Counted from the first letter of the stretch, positions 48,033 to 59,276 are shown. The stretch is 64,000 nt of DNA from Laburnicola sp. R22_1 (GCA_014281115.1 JACONQ010000008.1:2108001-2172000), one strand, 5' to 3'. Notes: generated by a model from the sequence alone, not told the origin. Program-made: numbers and translations.

Positions 48033-49032
48033 TAATGTACTCTAGACAGTTTCTTATACACTTATGTATACTAATTATAAAAACTTTATATACTTTATAA
48101 AGTTTAAAAGATTAGATAATAAGTATATACGCTAGACTAACACTTTTAGTAAATATAATATAATATTCTAGTATAAACTAGAGATTATTAACTTAAAGGT
48201 AGATACTCTTTTATAATACTAGTAAGATATGCCTATAAATACTAAAAATAACTAGATTAAGTTCTATAAAATTTAACTCCTTAAGAAAGTCCTCTTAAAG
48301 AATAGAAATATAGGGCTTTAGATATCTATAGCCCTAGTAATATAAGCCCTACCCAGGAGACTTAACTCTCTTAGAAAAGAAGAGAGCAGAGCAGAGCTAA
48401 ATATAAAAAATACCAGTTTTCTTTTTCTACTTATTAAAAGAGTTTTCTTCTAAATCTAAAATATACCCCTTAGTAGACCTAGACTTAAATAAACTATAGT
48501 TCTATAGCTTAGAGGGAGATTTTATACTAAAGAAAGTAAAAAATTGTATTCTCTATTATAGGTGCACCTTTTTCTCCCTAAACTTAAAGGTTGCTATATA
48601 AAAGTATAATATTAATAACACTAGTTACTTCTAGTACTAGAAATAAAGATAAGTTTTAGACTAGAAACCTTTCTAGATAATACTAGTTACTATTGTCTAT
48701 AACTCTTTTATATTTAGGTATTTAGAAAGAGAGATTATCTATAAAATAGTTACTAAATTCTACTTCTTTTTAGAAATATTAAACTTTATGTATAGATTTA
48801 TTAAGAACTATAATATATATAAGAGAACTAAACTATAAATAGATATAAAATAAGAGTTACTAAAACCTCTCTCTTTTCCTAACTAGATATAGAAGGAGAT
48901 TTTTATAGACTTTATTATTAAGCTTTTTATAAGTAAGGGGAAAATAAATATAATAGTAATATATAATAGGCTAGGAAAAGAAATAGTCTTAGTCCCCCTA
49001 CTAGACTTAAAGGTAAAAACTATAGTAGAGGT

Positions 49033-50060
49033 GTTCGGATTCGCGCGCCGCTTATACGGCACACTCACGTGTCGCGCTTATCTAATGCTATAATAACTGC
49101 GAGAATCTAACACATCTACGCAACGCTCTCCTCCCCTAGTAACTTATTAATAAATACCTTTATCTTCTCTTTACTGCCTTTAATTCTACTTTTATTTATC
49201 TTCTTTCTAATATATAGTAATATAAGGTATTATAGGTATAGTAGAAAGTCTCTATATCTATTACTACGCCTATAGTTACTAATCTATTACTAGCCTAATT
49301 AGTACACTAGAACTGTCTTATATAGAATAAGGTATACCTTCTACTTCCTATTAATAATACTCTAAATAGAGTAGTATTCTAGTATAGATTTAGTAACTTT
49401 AAGTAGATAGATTATTAAAGCGTACTTTTAGACGGCGTTAATAGTAGTATTAGTATTAGGGCCTAGAAAGATAGTAGGAAATAGGATAATAGTAATAGTA
49501 GTAGAAGTCTTAAGGTTAACTTTAATATAGAGATAGAGCATTAATGTACCTATACTAAGTATAAGCTTCTACTTAGTATATATCTTATAAGTAGCACAAG
49601 TCTACTAATATAATAGCTATCTTTTTTTTATAATTACCTTTTTTACGCTCTTTTTAATTACTAAGCAGGGGGCTCTGCTTTTTTTGTTATGTTATTTAAG
49701 ATAAAAGCCTTTGCCGTGCTACCCCTAGATAGTTAATTTAACGCCACATAATAGCTATTACTTTTAATAATATCTTTAGAGATAATAGTAGAGAAGAAAG
49801 ATAATAGTTACAATAAGCACCTTCTTATTCTTCTCTCTACTCTAAACTAGTATAGTAATGTGGCCTTACTATATTTTGTATATAGATTTTTTTTTACTTA
49901 GAGTATGTACGCTAAGTCTACTAAGCTTGCTTAGCTTGCTTATAATGTACTAACCCCTTTTTATTAATACCTTAAAATACTTTTCTATGTATACAATAAT
50001 AGAAGGGATAACTGCTATTATTATAATATTTTTATTAGAAACCCCTTAGTCGCAAAAAAA
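49033..50060 (+). mobile_element. PA1-E: 5'-truncated poly(A) retroposon carrying S1
   Basis: Starts within the family at gttcggattcgcgcgccg (about 230 bp missing) and ends ccttagtcgc with seven A. Flanked by atagtagaggt (49022-49032 and 50061-50071). It splits the integrase of G2. The first ~50 bp keep many CG dinucleotides. An S1 repeat is nested at 49621-49747. Confidence 0.85.
49621..49747 (-). mobile_element. S1 SINE-like repeat, full copy
   Basis: 127 bp flanked by a perfect 11-bp duplication, ataatagctat (49610-49620 and 49748-49758), within PA1-E. Hairpin region aagcagagccccctgctt intact; A-rich 3' tail on the minus strand (ggtaattataaaaaaaag). Confidence 0.85.
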
Positions 50061-50071
50061 ATAGTAGAGGT

Positions 50072-50999
50072 ATTTATTTATTATATTATAGCCTACTATA
50101 AGCTTTCTAATACTATAACTTCTAACTATAAAAGTTAATTTGTAAGCAACTTTTAGAGGTATTTATATAAGAGAATAAAAATTTAGAGAAAATTCTTCTT
50201 CTTTAAGCACCTTAAAACTAATAGCACTATAAAATATATAAACTCTATAATTAAGGCCTACCTTTCCACTTTTATATAATAGAATTAGAAGGATTAAGCC
50301 CTATACTACTCTATAGTGCAAATAGCTATTAATAGGTAAGAAGCTACTTCTACTAATGTAGCACTATTTTTCCTCTAGTATAGATATAATATAGACCTAG
50401 CTAAGCTAGACATAGAGATAGAAGCTATTAACTATTATTAGTAGAGTCTGTAACTAGTAAAGTCTACTAAAGCTTTACTATAGAAGTTTTAAGAAGTTTT
50501 CATATTTATTTAAGCTAAAATAGCTAAGTTTTAATAAAAGTAGGAATAGTAAGTAAACTAGCACTAGAGAGATACTGTAGTATTAAAGAAAGAAGATAAA
50601 GTTTAGCTCTAGTATAACCACTACTTATCTAACTTCTAACCTAATAAAAAGTTAAACTAGAAAAATACAAAGTTTATAATTATATAAGTAGTAGACTTTT
50701 ATAATATAAAGCTAAATATTCTACTTAGAGTCTACCTAGTATTCTTAGTAAATTATCTCCGCTTAGCTCAAGAAGATCCTCTTTCTAGCTAGGTGATAAC
50801 TAATAGAAAACTAGGGGCTATTATTATTAAAGAAAAAGAGGAATAGGTTATAGAAGATATTCTAGCTAAAAAATCTACCTAAAGAAGGAGGGGGCTATAG
50901 AAATTACTCTATTAAGTTAAGTAGTTAGATAATACTAATTTAACTTAGGAATCTACTATAAATCTCTCTATTATAAAAGTATTAAATTACTAGACAATA
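50072..50999 (+). pseudogene. G2 integrase C-terminal part with chromodomain
   Basis: Integrase resumes after PA1-E and runs to a C-terminal region read as KLGAIIIKEKEE then VIEDILAKKST, with basic residues and aromatic-depleted positions, ending in an ESTINL segment (about 50807-50970). The order E-x(n)-VIEDILAKK, then a K/R-rich loop, then WEP-like ESTI is that of a chromodomain, which in chromoviruses steers integration to heterochromatin. Expected Trp codons are TAG/TAA. Two stops per ~30 codons; inactive. Confidence 0.6.
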
Positions 51000-51012
51000 T
51001 ATACCTTTCTAT

Positions 51013-52216
51013 AGTCGGCTATTTAACTAACCACTATATTAGATAATTAATAATTTCTTTAATAATATTTTTATAGCAATAACAATAACAACACTTATAA
51101 TAGTAACAAATCTAACTATTTTATTACTCTTTTATAGTAGATCCCCTCTTATAACTAGCGAGCTATATATTACTCTCCTAGAACCTTACTACTACTACCT
51201 ATCTCCTCTATACTTCTACTACTACTACTATCACCCTTACTCGTTATTATTTTTATGCGTCTACATAATTTTAACTACTACTAAGAGCTTTTTCTACTAT
51301 AGCTACGCGCGCGCGCTCTAGCAATATATAAGAAATATCTACTCCTCCTTTAATAGACGCCTACTACTATATCTTAGCCTATTCTTTAGCTTTACTAGTA
51401 ATATAATAGTAAGGTGCTATTATTTTCTTATAAAAATTACTATATCTCTTTCTAGATCTTTATATAAAAGACTAACCTAGTACTTAAGAATTTAGAGTTG
51501 CGTAAAAATTATATATAGCCTAAATAGATTATTAAATATAACCTCTAGAATAGTGTAATTATAATTAATTTAGTTCTTTAGTAGTCTTGCCTATTAAACC
51601 TTATCTTATAGTAGGTAGGCTAGATAGCTAATATTGCCTAGCTAGTTATCTATACTAGTTGTAAATTCTCTAGCAGCTATCTAACTATAGGTATTAAATA
51701 ATATAATCTTAGAACGCTAGAAAGGTATTGCGTTACTATATAGAATAAAGAGTTAAATTTAAAAGACTTATTATTGTATAAGTTAAAGGTAAAGATTTAG
51801 TATACTAAGTGTTACTAATATTATAAGAGGCAGACTTTATACGCTATGCGTATAACAAACTATAGTTATACTATAGCTGCTAGATTATAAGCGCAATAAC
51901 TAAACTATAGTTAAGCGTTTTATTATCTACACTACTTCTATAGTTACAACTTCGCAGTCTACTACAGCTCTCTAATAGTCTACTAGTTAAAAAATAATAT
52001 ATAACTTAGTTATACTACATAGTAGACTATTTATTAACTACTATTAATAATACCGCTATACAAAATGTTAATAACAAAATTATTATTATTTTATATATAT
52101 TTTATTACTACTACTATATACTAGATGCTAGGTTGTAGTGCCTTCTATTTTACTTCTCTCTGTGTATAGTGCGAATTTAACCTTAGTTAGAATATTAACA
52201 CAACAAAGATTTTTAA
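51013..52216 (+). mobile_element. R3 retroposon copy 5, longest
   Basis: 1,204 bp from its variable (5') end to the constant end aacaaagatttttaa. Flanked by tatacctttctat (51000-51012) and tacacctttctat (52217-52229). It is inserted just after the chromodomain of G2. Family words include the long ttattattttatatatattttatta run and a GC-rich gcgcgcgcgctctag patch. No coding frame. Confidence 0.8.
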
Positions 52217-52229
52217 TACACCTTTCTAT

Positions 52230-53978
52230 TCTAAAATAATAATAGAAAGTTACTTATAAACTTTTATAGCAACTCTCTAAACTAATAAATATATTATAGC
52301 TCCTAGTGTAGAAGTTATATCTCTAGTAAAGAACTTAAAAGACCTTTACTAGAGGAAGGTTAGAATAAGCTTAGATCTCTAGTCCCCCTTACTAATTACT
52401 TAGGAATTAGTAGGAAATAAAACTATAATCTACTTAGAGGAGTAGAAAATACTTAAGAAAGTATAATAAACTATTTAGAAGTGCTAGCTCTAATATAAGT
52501 AGGTAAAAAAAGGAAGAATTATCCTTCCTATAATAAAACAATATAGGTTCTAAGTAATAGGAGGTAGGACAATTAGGAAGTAGAGAAGGGGGACTATTTA
52601 AAGAGGGATATTATAAAAAGGGGAAAATAGATAGAGCGTAGCTAAAAGAACTAAATATTCAAAGAGCTAAGCTTATAGCTTAGCTATATTTATAAAGTTA
52701 TAGACTACTTAAAAAAACGCCCCTAGACTCCTATAATAGAGCTAGATATAAGGGCAGAAAAATCCTAATATCCTAGAAGAATAAATAGAAACACTATTTC
52801 TTCTCAATAGACTTACCTTTACCTAGAGCAGAATTAAAAACTATCCACTTAATCTTTTTATAAAGAATAGTAATCTAATTAGAACTAATAGCTATAAAAC
52901 CTAGAATCCTTTCAATACACTCTAAAAGAGCAGTAATCTTATAACCTTCTAATATCTTACTAAAGTAGATAGTCTCTATAATATCTAGGATAAGCTTAAC
53001 TAGATTCTTATAGAAAGGCTTAAGAATAGGCAAAGTAGAAGGGGCAAGTACCTATAGTATAATATTAGCTAAAGAAAATAACTTTAAAACCTAGAACTTA
53101 TAGTAAGTCTATTAGAAAGAGCTTAGAGAGTAGCGTAAGTATTCTATTAAACTATAAGAATTTAATATAGAAGCTTTATATCCTATTTAAAATATCTAGT
53201 ATTAGTATTATCTACTTTCTAAGTCTTAAATTAAGTACTTTAAATAGTAGAGCTATACTTATAGATAAAGACATTAAGATAAGCTTACTAAAAATTAATA
53301 AAAGGCTTACTAGTATAATTCTTGCTATAGAGAATATATTCTAGAATAAAGTTAGCAAATAGAGTCTAAGCAAAGTTTTCTTATAAGCTATTCTAGACTT
53401 AGAATATAAATTAGTAAAGAAGAAGTTTGCTAAAGAATTATTATATCTTTCCTAAGCACTTACTAAAGTAAAGAATATAAGTCTTATAGTTACGCTTTTA
53501 TTCTATAAGCCTTTAAATATAAAAATAAACTACTTAAAGTAGCGCTAGTAGAACCTTTTATAAAGATAGGTAGCCTTAACAATAAAGTCCTTAGATATTA
53601 TATAAATAGCTTTAAGAGTTTTCTAATTACAGCTTAGGTTCTTAAAGAACTACTTAGAATTAGGAAAGAATAATGCAGAAGAACTAAAAAACTAACCTCT
53701 TAATAGTCCCTTATAGTCTTATTACGCATAAACCTCTTAAGGTTCTCTATACTATAAGTATTTAAAGTAGAAAGTAAAGGCTTACTATTATAAGTAGAAA
53801 TACTATAAGTTAAAATCTTTATAGCGGAATACTAAACTATAGTTAAGCTAGACTTTATACGCTTACTTAGAGTTATAAGACCTAGTATAAGGTATTACTT
53901 AGAGACTCTACCTATAATAAAGATTAATAATAAGAAAGATAGCAAAAATAGTACTAAAGTAAGAGAGATAATAAGAAT
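52230..53978. other. Unassigned AT-rich DNA, possible decayed coding remnant
   Basis: The first ~500 bp should be the 3' end of G2 after R3-5. Further right, + frames such as LSLKLSTLNSRAILIDKDI and KINKRLTSIILAIENI (about 53210-53340) and VEGASTYSIILAKENN (about 53035) look protein-like in composition, with stops at plausible Trp/Gln sites. I recognise no family. It could be a decayed transposase or polyprotein remnant. Confidence 0.35.
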
Positions 53979-53991
53979 ATAGTATAATATT

Positions 53992-54093
53992 CGCCTTTTT
54001 TAATTACTAAGCAGGGGCTCTGCTTTTTTATTATGTTATTTAAGATAAAAGCCTTTGTCGTCCTACCTCTAGGTAGATAAAATAACGCCACAC
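53992..54093 (-). mobile_element. S1 SINE-like repeat, shorter 3' end
   Basis: 102 bp flanked by a perfect 13-bp duplication, atagtataatatt (53979-53991 and 54094-54106). Constant end (gtggcgtt, here with an extra gt) is present. The A-rich end stops early, at aattaaaaaaggcg, as if primed in an internal A run. Confidence 0.85.
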
Positions 54094-54244
54094 ATAGTAT
54101 AATATTAATAAGGAGCGTTATAGATATATTAGTAAAGTAGAGAAGAAAAGTAGAACTAAGGTTAAAAAAATATTTATCTTAGCTAGAGCAAATAACACTA
54201 GCGTAAATTCTTAACTAAAATAGATAGCTATATCCTAGAAACTA

Positions 54245-54342
54245 AGAGATATAAACACAAACGCGTTAAATATAATAACTAGGTTGTCTTATAGAAATAG
54301 AGAGATATAAATATAAACGCGTTAAATATAATAACTAGGTTG
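54245..54342 (+). repeat. 56-bp tandem duplication
   Basis: Two units containing agagatataaacacaaacgc and then gttaaatataataactaggtt, starting at 54245 and 54301. The first keeps cacaaacg and the second has tataaacg. No associated element recognised. Confidence 0.7.
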
Positions 54343-54350
54343 CTTTACTA

Positions 54351-55214
54351 AAGATAGGAGGATAGAAGCCTAGTACTCTCTATAGCTAAGGTACACTTAG
54401 AACCTTATTAAGGCTTAGAGTACTATTACTAATATATACTAGTCTTAACTAAGATTCATAGGCACTTTATAGTTAGATTATATAATTAAAAGAAAATTAT
54501 TTAATTTTAAGATTAACTTAGCTAGAATACCTCCTCCCCTATAGCTATTGTACTAGCTGTTAGATATTAGCTAGTTACTACACGCCTCTATCTCTATACT
54601 CCTTTATATCCTTAAGGGACTTATTATTATCTATAGTAGTAAGTAGCCTAGTTAACTTTCTTCTTTACTATCTAGTATAGTTTTTATTTGCCTATCTCTA
54701 TTCTTACTCCTTTTTTACGCTAGTTAATAACAATCATAAAGATAATAATTATATAAGTAATATACTAAAGTGTTGCATAATATAGTAAGTAAGTAAAAGT
54801 AGCTCTACTAACTATTTATAGTCTTCTTCTCCTTCTTACCTCTTTAAGCTTAGCTTCTACGCTATATTTCTAATCTTACCTATTCTCTTAGTAGGCAGTG
54901 CGTTAACAGTCTTAATATTAATAATTTCTATAGTATAGATTAAGTTAAATTTAGCCTAGAAGTATAGTCGCAATATAGTAGTATTATTTAGTTACTTAGT
55001 TACTTCGTTATTGCAAAGCAGATAGTAGGATTAGAGTTTCCTTTTATATAAAAGGGAGTATTAAATAATAGTTGGTAGTAGTAAAGGATCTCTCTCTTAA
55101 CTATAGTTTACGCTAATATAACTAAGTTACTATTATAGAAAGCTAATAAAATTATAGGGTACTAGATAAATAAGCCCTTATAAACTATTTACTTTTATAT
55201 ATATTAATATAGTA
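54351..55214. other. AT-rich interval, nothing recognised
   Basis: No coding signal, element end or clear repeat found in about 0.9 kb. Confidence 0.45.
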
Positions 55215-55450
55215 TCTTATTATTAATATTTTTATTGCTTCTAAATTTTCTATAAAGTAAATACAGCCATAGGCAAATTGTATAAGTAAATAAGAGGCAC
55301 TTTCCCTAGTAAAAAAGCCCTTTAAAGGGGGTTAAGGAAAAACTCACACTAGTGGCCTATTATCTGTCTAAAGCGTAAATTAAAATTTCTAATAAAGATT
55401 TTTCTAAATTAGAAGATAATAATATACCTTAATTAACTTTCTCGTCCTAT
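55215..55450. repeat. ~235-bp dispersed repeat, copy 2 (inverted)
   Basis: Reverse-strand copy of 44915-45150, more RIP-mutated. It retains gaggcactttccc, agccctttaaaggg and cactagtggcctatt. Different flanking DNA confirms a dispersed unit. Confidence 0.6.
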
Positions 55451-55618
55451 AAGTTTAAATCTTAATAACTTATTAAGACTAGTAACTAGTTAAAGATTTC
55501 TTAATTATTGGAGGTACTTGCTAATAGCTATCCTGTCCTATAAGTTTAATCTAGTAACTTAGTTAAGACTAGCTCTAATAGTTAGAAATTTCTTAATTAT
55601 TAGAGATACTAGCTTATT
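55441..55618 (+). repeat. ~91-bp tandem duplication
   Basis: Two units, each with gtcctataagttta, then gttaagactag or attaagactag, then tttcttaattattggaggta or its RIP variant. Starts at about 55443 and 55534. Confidence 0.65.
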
Positions 55619-55675
55619 TAGGCTACTTTTCTTCTTATCCACAAAGATTGGTTTTTTGGTGTTTAAAAACTAGAG

Positions 55676-55860
55676 GGGGAGAGAGCGAGATTCGAACTCG
55701 CTAAGAAGTCTAAGTTTTCGCTTATTTTTAGACTAAAATCCTCGCTTATAGTCCCCTACCACAGCGTAGATTCACCATCTAGACTTCTGCTATACTTAGA
55801 CGACCTTACGTCCGTACCCACTATAATACGCCCCTCTATAGTATCTTATAGAGCTAGTAC
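55676..55860 (-). other. GC-preserved segment with a tRNA-like B-box and hairpin
   Basis: On the minus strand the segment ends gcgagttcgaatctcgctct, where a 5-bp stem (gcgag/ctcgc) closes a ttcgaat loop exactly like a tRNA T arm. Upstream is a 7-bp hairpin, agtctaa then ttagact. However, I cannot fold a 7-bp acceptor stem or a 7-nt anticodon loop, so it is not a normal tRNA. It could be a tRNA-derived retroposon head or a decayed tRNA. An adjacent ~90-bp stretch recurs near 3975-4070 in opposite orientation. Confidence 0.35.
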
Positions 55861-56055
55861 ATAGAAAAAAAAGTTATAGCTAGATTTTCTTTTACTATAG
55901 TATAGCTGCGAAATGTAGTTTTATTTAAAAAAATACTAATATATATAGTATTAGATATATTCTTAAGTTTTTAGGTACGTAGAAAGGAGATTTATATTAC
56001 TACTATAGGAAGTATAGAATATAACACTAGAATTTTTTAAAGGGGGGAGTATATA

Positions 56056-56234
56056 TAAGGGGCTAAGCACTCTTTTACTAGTTACTTAGCCTGCTACCTT
56101 AGAGCCTTAGAGTTCTAAGTCTATACTCCTACTAAGCTAAGAGTATATAAGTCTATAGCTAGAGTTACCTTTAAACTCTATTAAATTTATAAGTTTACTT
56201 AGGCAACTCTAACCTCTTAGTCCAAAGCCCCTTA
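56056..56234. mobile_element. TAAGGGGCT MITE, copy 3
   Basis: 179 bp with taaggggct and inverted agcccctta ends, matching copies 1 and 2 throughout (ttaaactctattaaattta). TA is visible only on the left, so the right edge may have been altered. It follows a G-rich tract (aaaggggggag) that resembles a retrotransposon polypurine tract. Confidence 0.7.
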
Positions 56235-57389
56235 TTGGCAGGAAGCTACTAAATTAGTAATAAGCTAGCTAGGTAGTAAGCTGCTAAACTAGCAGTAAGC
56301 TAGCTAGCTAAGAAGCTAAATAGCTAAAAGTAAGGGCGCTAAAAGCAATAAGTGCCTACGCGTAGTAGGCTAGCTAGGGAGCTACTTAACTAGTAGTAAA
56401 CTAAGCCACTGGCTTTTATATCTTAGGGTGCCTCTAGGAGCAAAATAAGTTAGGTAACTAGTGGATTAAATTAAGGGCTAATAGTTAGGAGGCAGCTTCT
56501 AATTATTAGCGCTTTAGAAGACTTTATTAGGCGGTTTACTATCTAATTTATCGCCTAATCATTCTTTTTATAGAGAGTTAGACTTAAGATTAATTGGATT
56601 AGTAAATTTAGAGTTATTATTAGGGAGGTTATTATAATAGGTAGGCTCTCTATCTTCTAATTTACTACTATAGCAGGCAGTATTATAATCTTTTAGACTA
56701 TTATTATAATAAGTAATACTAAGTTCTCCTTTTATATTAGTAAAGTAGGGGTGTAGAAGAATACTAACCTAGGTTATTCTAGCTAGAATAGTTTTAATTA
56801 AATAGTTAATTCTATTAGTAAGAGCTATCTAATCTGCAAATTAGCTTTTTTTAGTAGGTTTACAGTCTTTAAGTCTAGAGTTAAAAGTAAGACCTAGATC
56901 TTACTATATAATTTCTAGAGACTAGTCTTATTAGTAACTTTCTTTAGTAGTAGGGATAAGGTAACTAAAAGGTAATTTGTTATTTAATAGTTCTTTATCT
57001 AAAAAAGGCAGCTATATAGCCTCTACGCTACTATTTCTATTAAAGGCATTCTTATACCTTAGTTTCTAGTAAGCCTTTAAGTATATTCTAATAACTAAGA
57101 TAGTAAGGCTAGGAAGCTAGATAGAGATCTTCTTAGAGATACTTTAGTTAGCTTTTAATAAGCAAGTTATTTAGTAAATATAGTTCTACTTATTAAGTAG
57201 ACTATTCTATTAGGTAGTATTATCCTAGTAGGAAAGGTTAGGTAGAAGAAAAGTCTATAATAGGATAAGATTACTAGTAAAGGTTAGATTCTTATTATCT
57301 TATTAATAAAGGCAGCGGTCCTAAGCGTTAACTAGGCAGTTAGCTTACTTAAAAAACTTCCTACTAATAATAAGATTATAGTCCTCTAT

Positions 57390-57488
57390 GATTTTTTTTT
57401 GCGACAAAGGGATTTCTAATAAAAATATTACAATAATAGCAGTTATCCCTCCTGCTGTTGTTGACACAGAAAAGCATTTTAAGGTGAT
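57390..57488 (-). mobile_element. PA1 retroposon, 99-bp 3' fragment
   Basis: Ten-T run and gcgacaaagggatttct lead into the PA1 3' end, truncated at aaggtg. Flanked by atagtcctctat (57378-57389) and atagttctctat (57489-57500). The empty site is visible in G1-A near 23645-23670 on the other strand. Confidence 0.85.
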
Positions 57489-58885
57489 ATAGTTCTCTAT
57501 TTTATAGAAAATAAACTATATAGTAATACTATATCTATTAATATTAAGCTAGACTATAAAATAGGTATCTACTTTCACGCTTCTCTTCTCTATAAAGTTC
57601 TTAAGAGAGATTAGTATCTTTAGGTAGAGAAGTTTAGCTTTAAGCTATTTTTATACTACTTTTATATACCTTAAAGTAATAAGATTATAAGCGCTAGCAC
57701 TAGTGTCTATTAAGGCTTATAACCTAAGAGCTAATTCTTAAAATATAATTTGCACTAATATAACTCACTAGGAACCTTTAAATAGTTTAGGAACCCTTAC
57801 TATCTTACCATCTATAGCTAGTAATTTTAGTTTAATATTTATATTTTATAGTTAAAATTATAGTTTGTTTAAATTAATTAGTTTAGTAGCTATTATATAA
57901 GCTACTAGGTTAGAGTAGTCTAGTAGCTTATATTTAAAGCCTTATTATCTAATAAATTATCTACCTCTAAATTAAAGTAGTAGGCAATACTAAGTTTATT
58001 AAATTAAAATTATTCTCTACTTCTATACTTGCTTATATAGCTGCCTTAGGATAGTAGTATAAGTGTCTACTTTCTAGCTTTTTACTATAGCTAAAGTAGG
58101 CGTTATTCTTTATACACTATATCTTAGTCTAATTATAGAGAGTTAAAAAGAAAGAAGTAGGTCTAAAATACAGTGTTTATTTCTTAGTTACTATATATAA
58201 GAGCTTTAATCTAAAGGATAATACTTTTAAAAAAGTCTTTATATGCGCCTAGAAAGAGTTTATTATATTATTATCTTAAAGAGTACAGCTGCTGCAGTTA
58301 TCTAGCTTTTAATTGCTAGATAGTTAATATTAGAATCTTTTATCTCTCTCTAGAGTATTAACTTAAGACTCCTAGTTAACTTAAATTATAATTTATCCTT
58401 TTAGGTATTTGTATCTAGTCTACTCTTCCTAGCTAAGCTCTTAAAAACCTATAGAAATATCTAGGCGTTTATTCTATTGGAGAGGAAGAACTTAGAAAAC
58501 TTTTCACATTTTTATTAAAAAGTAAAGAGATTATAATAAGTCTCTTTTAGAAATTTAAAAAATAATTTAGGTCTATAATCTTTATTAAGTGCCTCATTTA
58601 TTTAACACTAATTTTGCGCAGTCTCTTAAGGCATGCCTCTAAGATAGCTAAGTATAGCTTCTATAAGATTGTCTTAATTTTCTGTATAGTTATTGCCTTA
58701 GTAATAATCTATATTTACCTAGAGCTTATTATATATATTCTCTAGCTAGTCTTTAATACTAGGGCTAGATTAATCTTTTTTATAGTACTTATTAATATTA
58801 GGTAGCTTTATAGAGTATTCTAGCTTAGATAGATTAGGGGTAGTAGAAGCGTATCTACCCTAGGATATATTTATTTACTTACTAT

Positions 58886-58965
58886 AATTTCTTTTATAAC
58901 TAAGAGGTTTCTAATAAAAATATTATAATAATAGCAGTTATCCCTTCTACTATTATTAACAAAGG
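58886..58965 (-). mobile_element. PA1 retroposon, 80-bp 3' fragment
   Basis: Reverse-oriented PA1 3' end, flanked by a perfect 11-bp duplication, ttacttactat (58875-58885 and 58966-58976). Confidence 0.8.
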
Positions 58966-59001
58966 TTACTTACTATTAGTAAGCTTAGTTTATATATATC
59001 T

Positions 59002-59118
59002 ATAATCTCTTTTTATTAATACTACCTTAAAATGCTTTTCTGTATTAATAATAGTAGGAGGGATAACTACTATTATTATAATAATTTTATTAGAAACCTC
59101 TTAGTCGCAAAAAAAACC
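59002..59118 (+). mobile_element. PA1 retroposon, 117-bp 3' fragment
   Basis: Plus-oriented PA1 3' end with an eight-A tail, flanked by atatatatct (58992-59001 and 59119-59128). With the neighbouring reverse copy it forms a ~70-bp-arm foldback around an ~80-bp spacer. Confidence 0.8.
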
Positions 59119-59166
59119 ATATATATCTAGAAGTTAAAGAGTAGTAAAAGGTATTATATAAATATA

Positions 59167-59276
59167 TCCTTTCACGCTTTTTTTAATTACTAAGCAGAGG
59201 GATCTGCTTTTTTTATTATGTTATTTAAGATAAAAGTCTTTGTCGTACTATCCCTAAGTAGTTAATTTAACGCCAC
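59167..59276 (-). mobile_element. S1 SINE-like repeat
   Basis: 110 bp flanked by a perfect 11-bp duplication, atataaatata (59156-59166 and 59277-59287). The A-rich tail is shorter than in the full copies (agcgtgaaagga). Confidence 0.8.

Larger units (their letters stand above)
45400..48980 (+). pseudogene. G2 pol remnant: RT, RNase H, first half of integrase
   Basis: RT entry at 45540-45760 (YLIPLIKKNRESLKISF, then KPKGDL) is cut by PA1-B. It resumes at 46954 with VLNTLLKKDRYPLPLIKE. The active site at 47229-47255 reads FCYINNILI, where both catalytic Asp of YxDD are Asn. Connection: FIVTKINYLRFII. RNase H near 47640-47860 (LAYFNFKKKEILETKSLG, then IAYFSTKHTHIEANYIIY) is cut by a MITE and ends MYTNYKNFIYFIKFKRL. 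The integrase H2C2 and core region is at 48540-49032 but with few readable motifs (VIYNRLGKEIVLVPLLDL). Strongly RIP-mutated and inactive. Confidence 0.8.
38869..52800 (+). mobile_element. G2: Ty3/gypsy chromovirus-type element with six nested insertions
   Basis: Gag zinc knuckle, RT, RNase H, integrase and chromodomain are readable in gypsy order on +, but distributed over ~14 kb. Removing a PA1 dimer, a ~235-bp repeat, PA1-B, a MITE, PA1-E (with S1) and R3-5 leaves ~5.4 kb, normal for gypsy. Each junction is marked by a target duplication where checked. LTRs were not identified with confidence; the right limit is uncertain. All domains are heavily RIP-mutated. Confidence 0.75.

Noticed and set aside
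48883..49068. Minus-strand 61-codon frame as a gene
   Set aside because: It spans the junction of G2 integrase and PA1-E and is antisense to the integrase.
55676..55765. A functional tRNA gene on the minus strand
   Set aside because: Only the T arm is convincing; no 7-bp acceptor stem or 7-nt anticodon loop can be formed.
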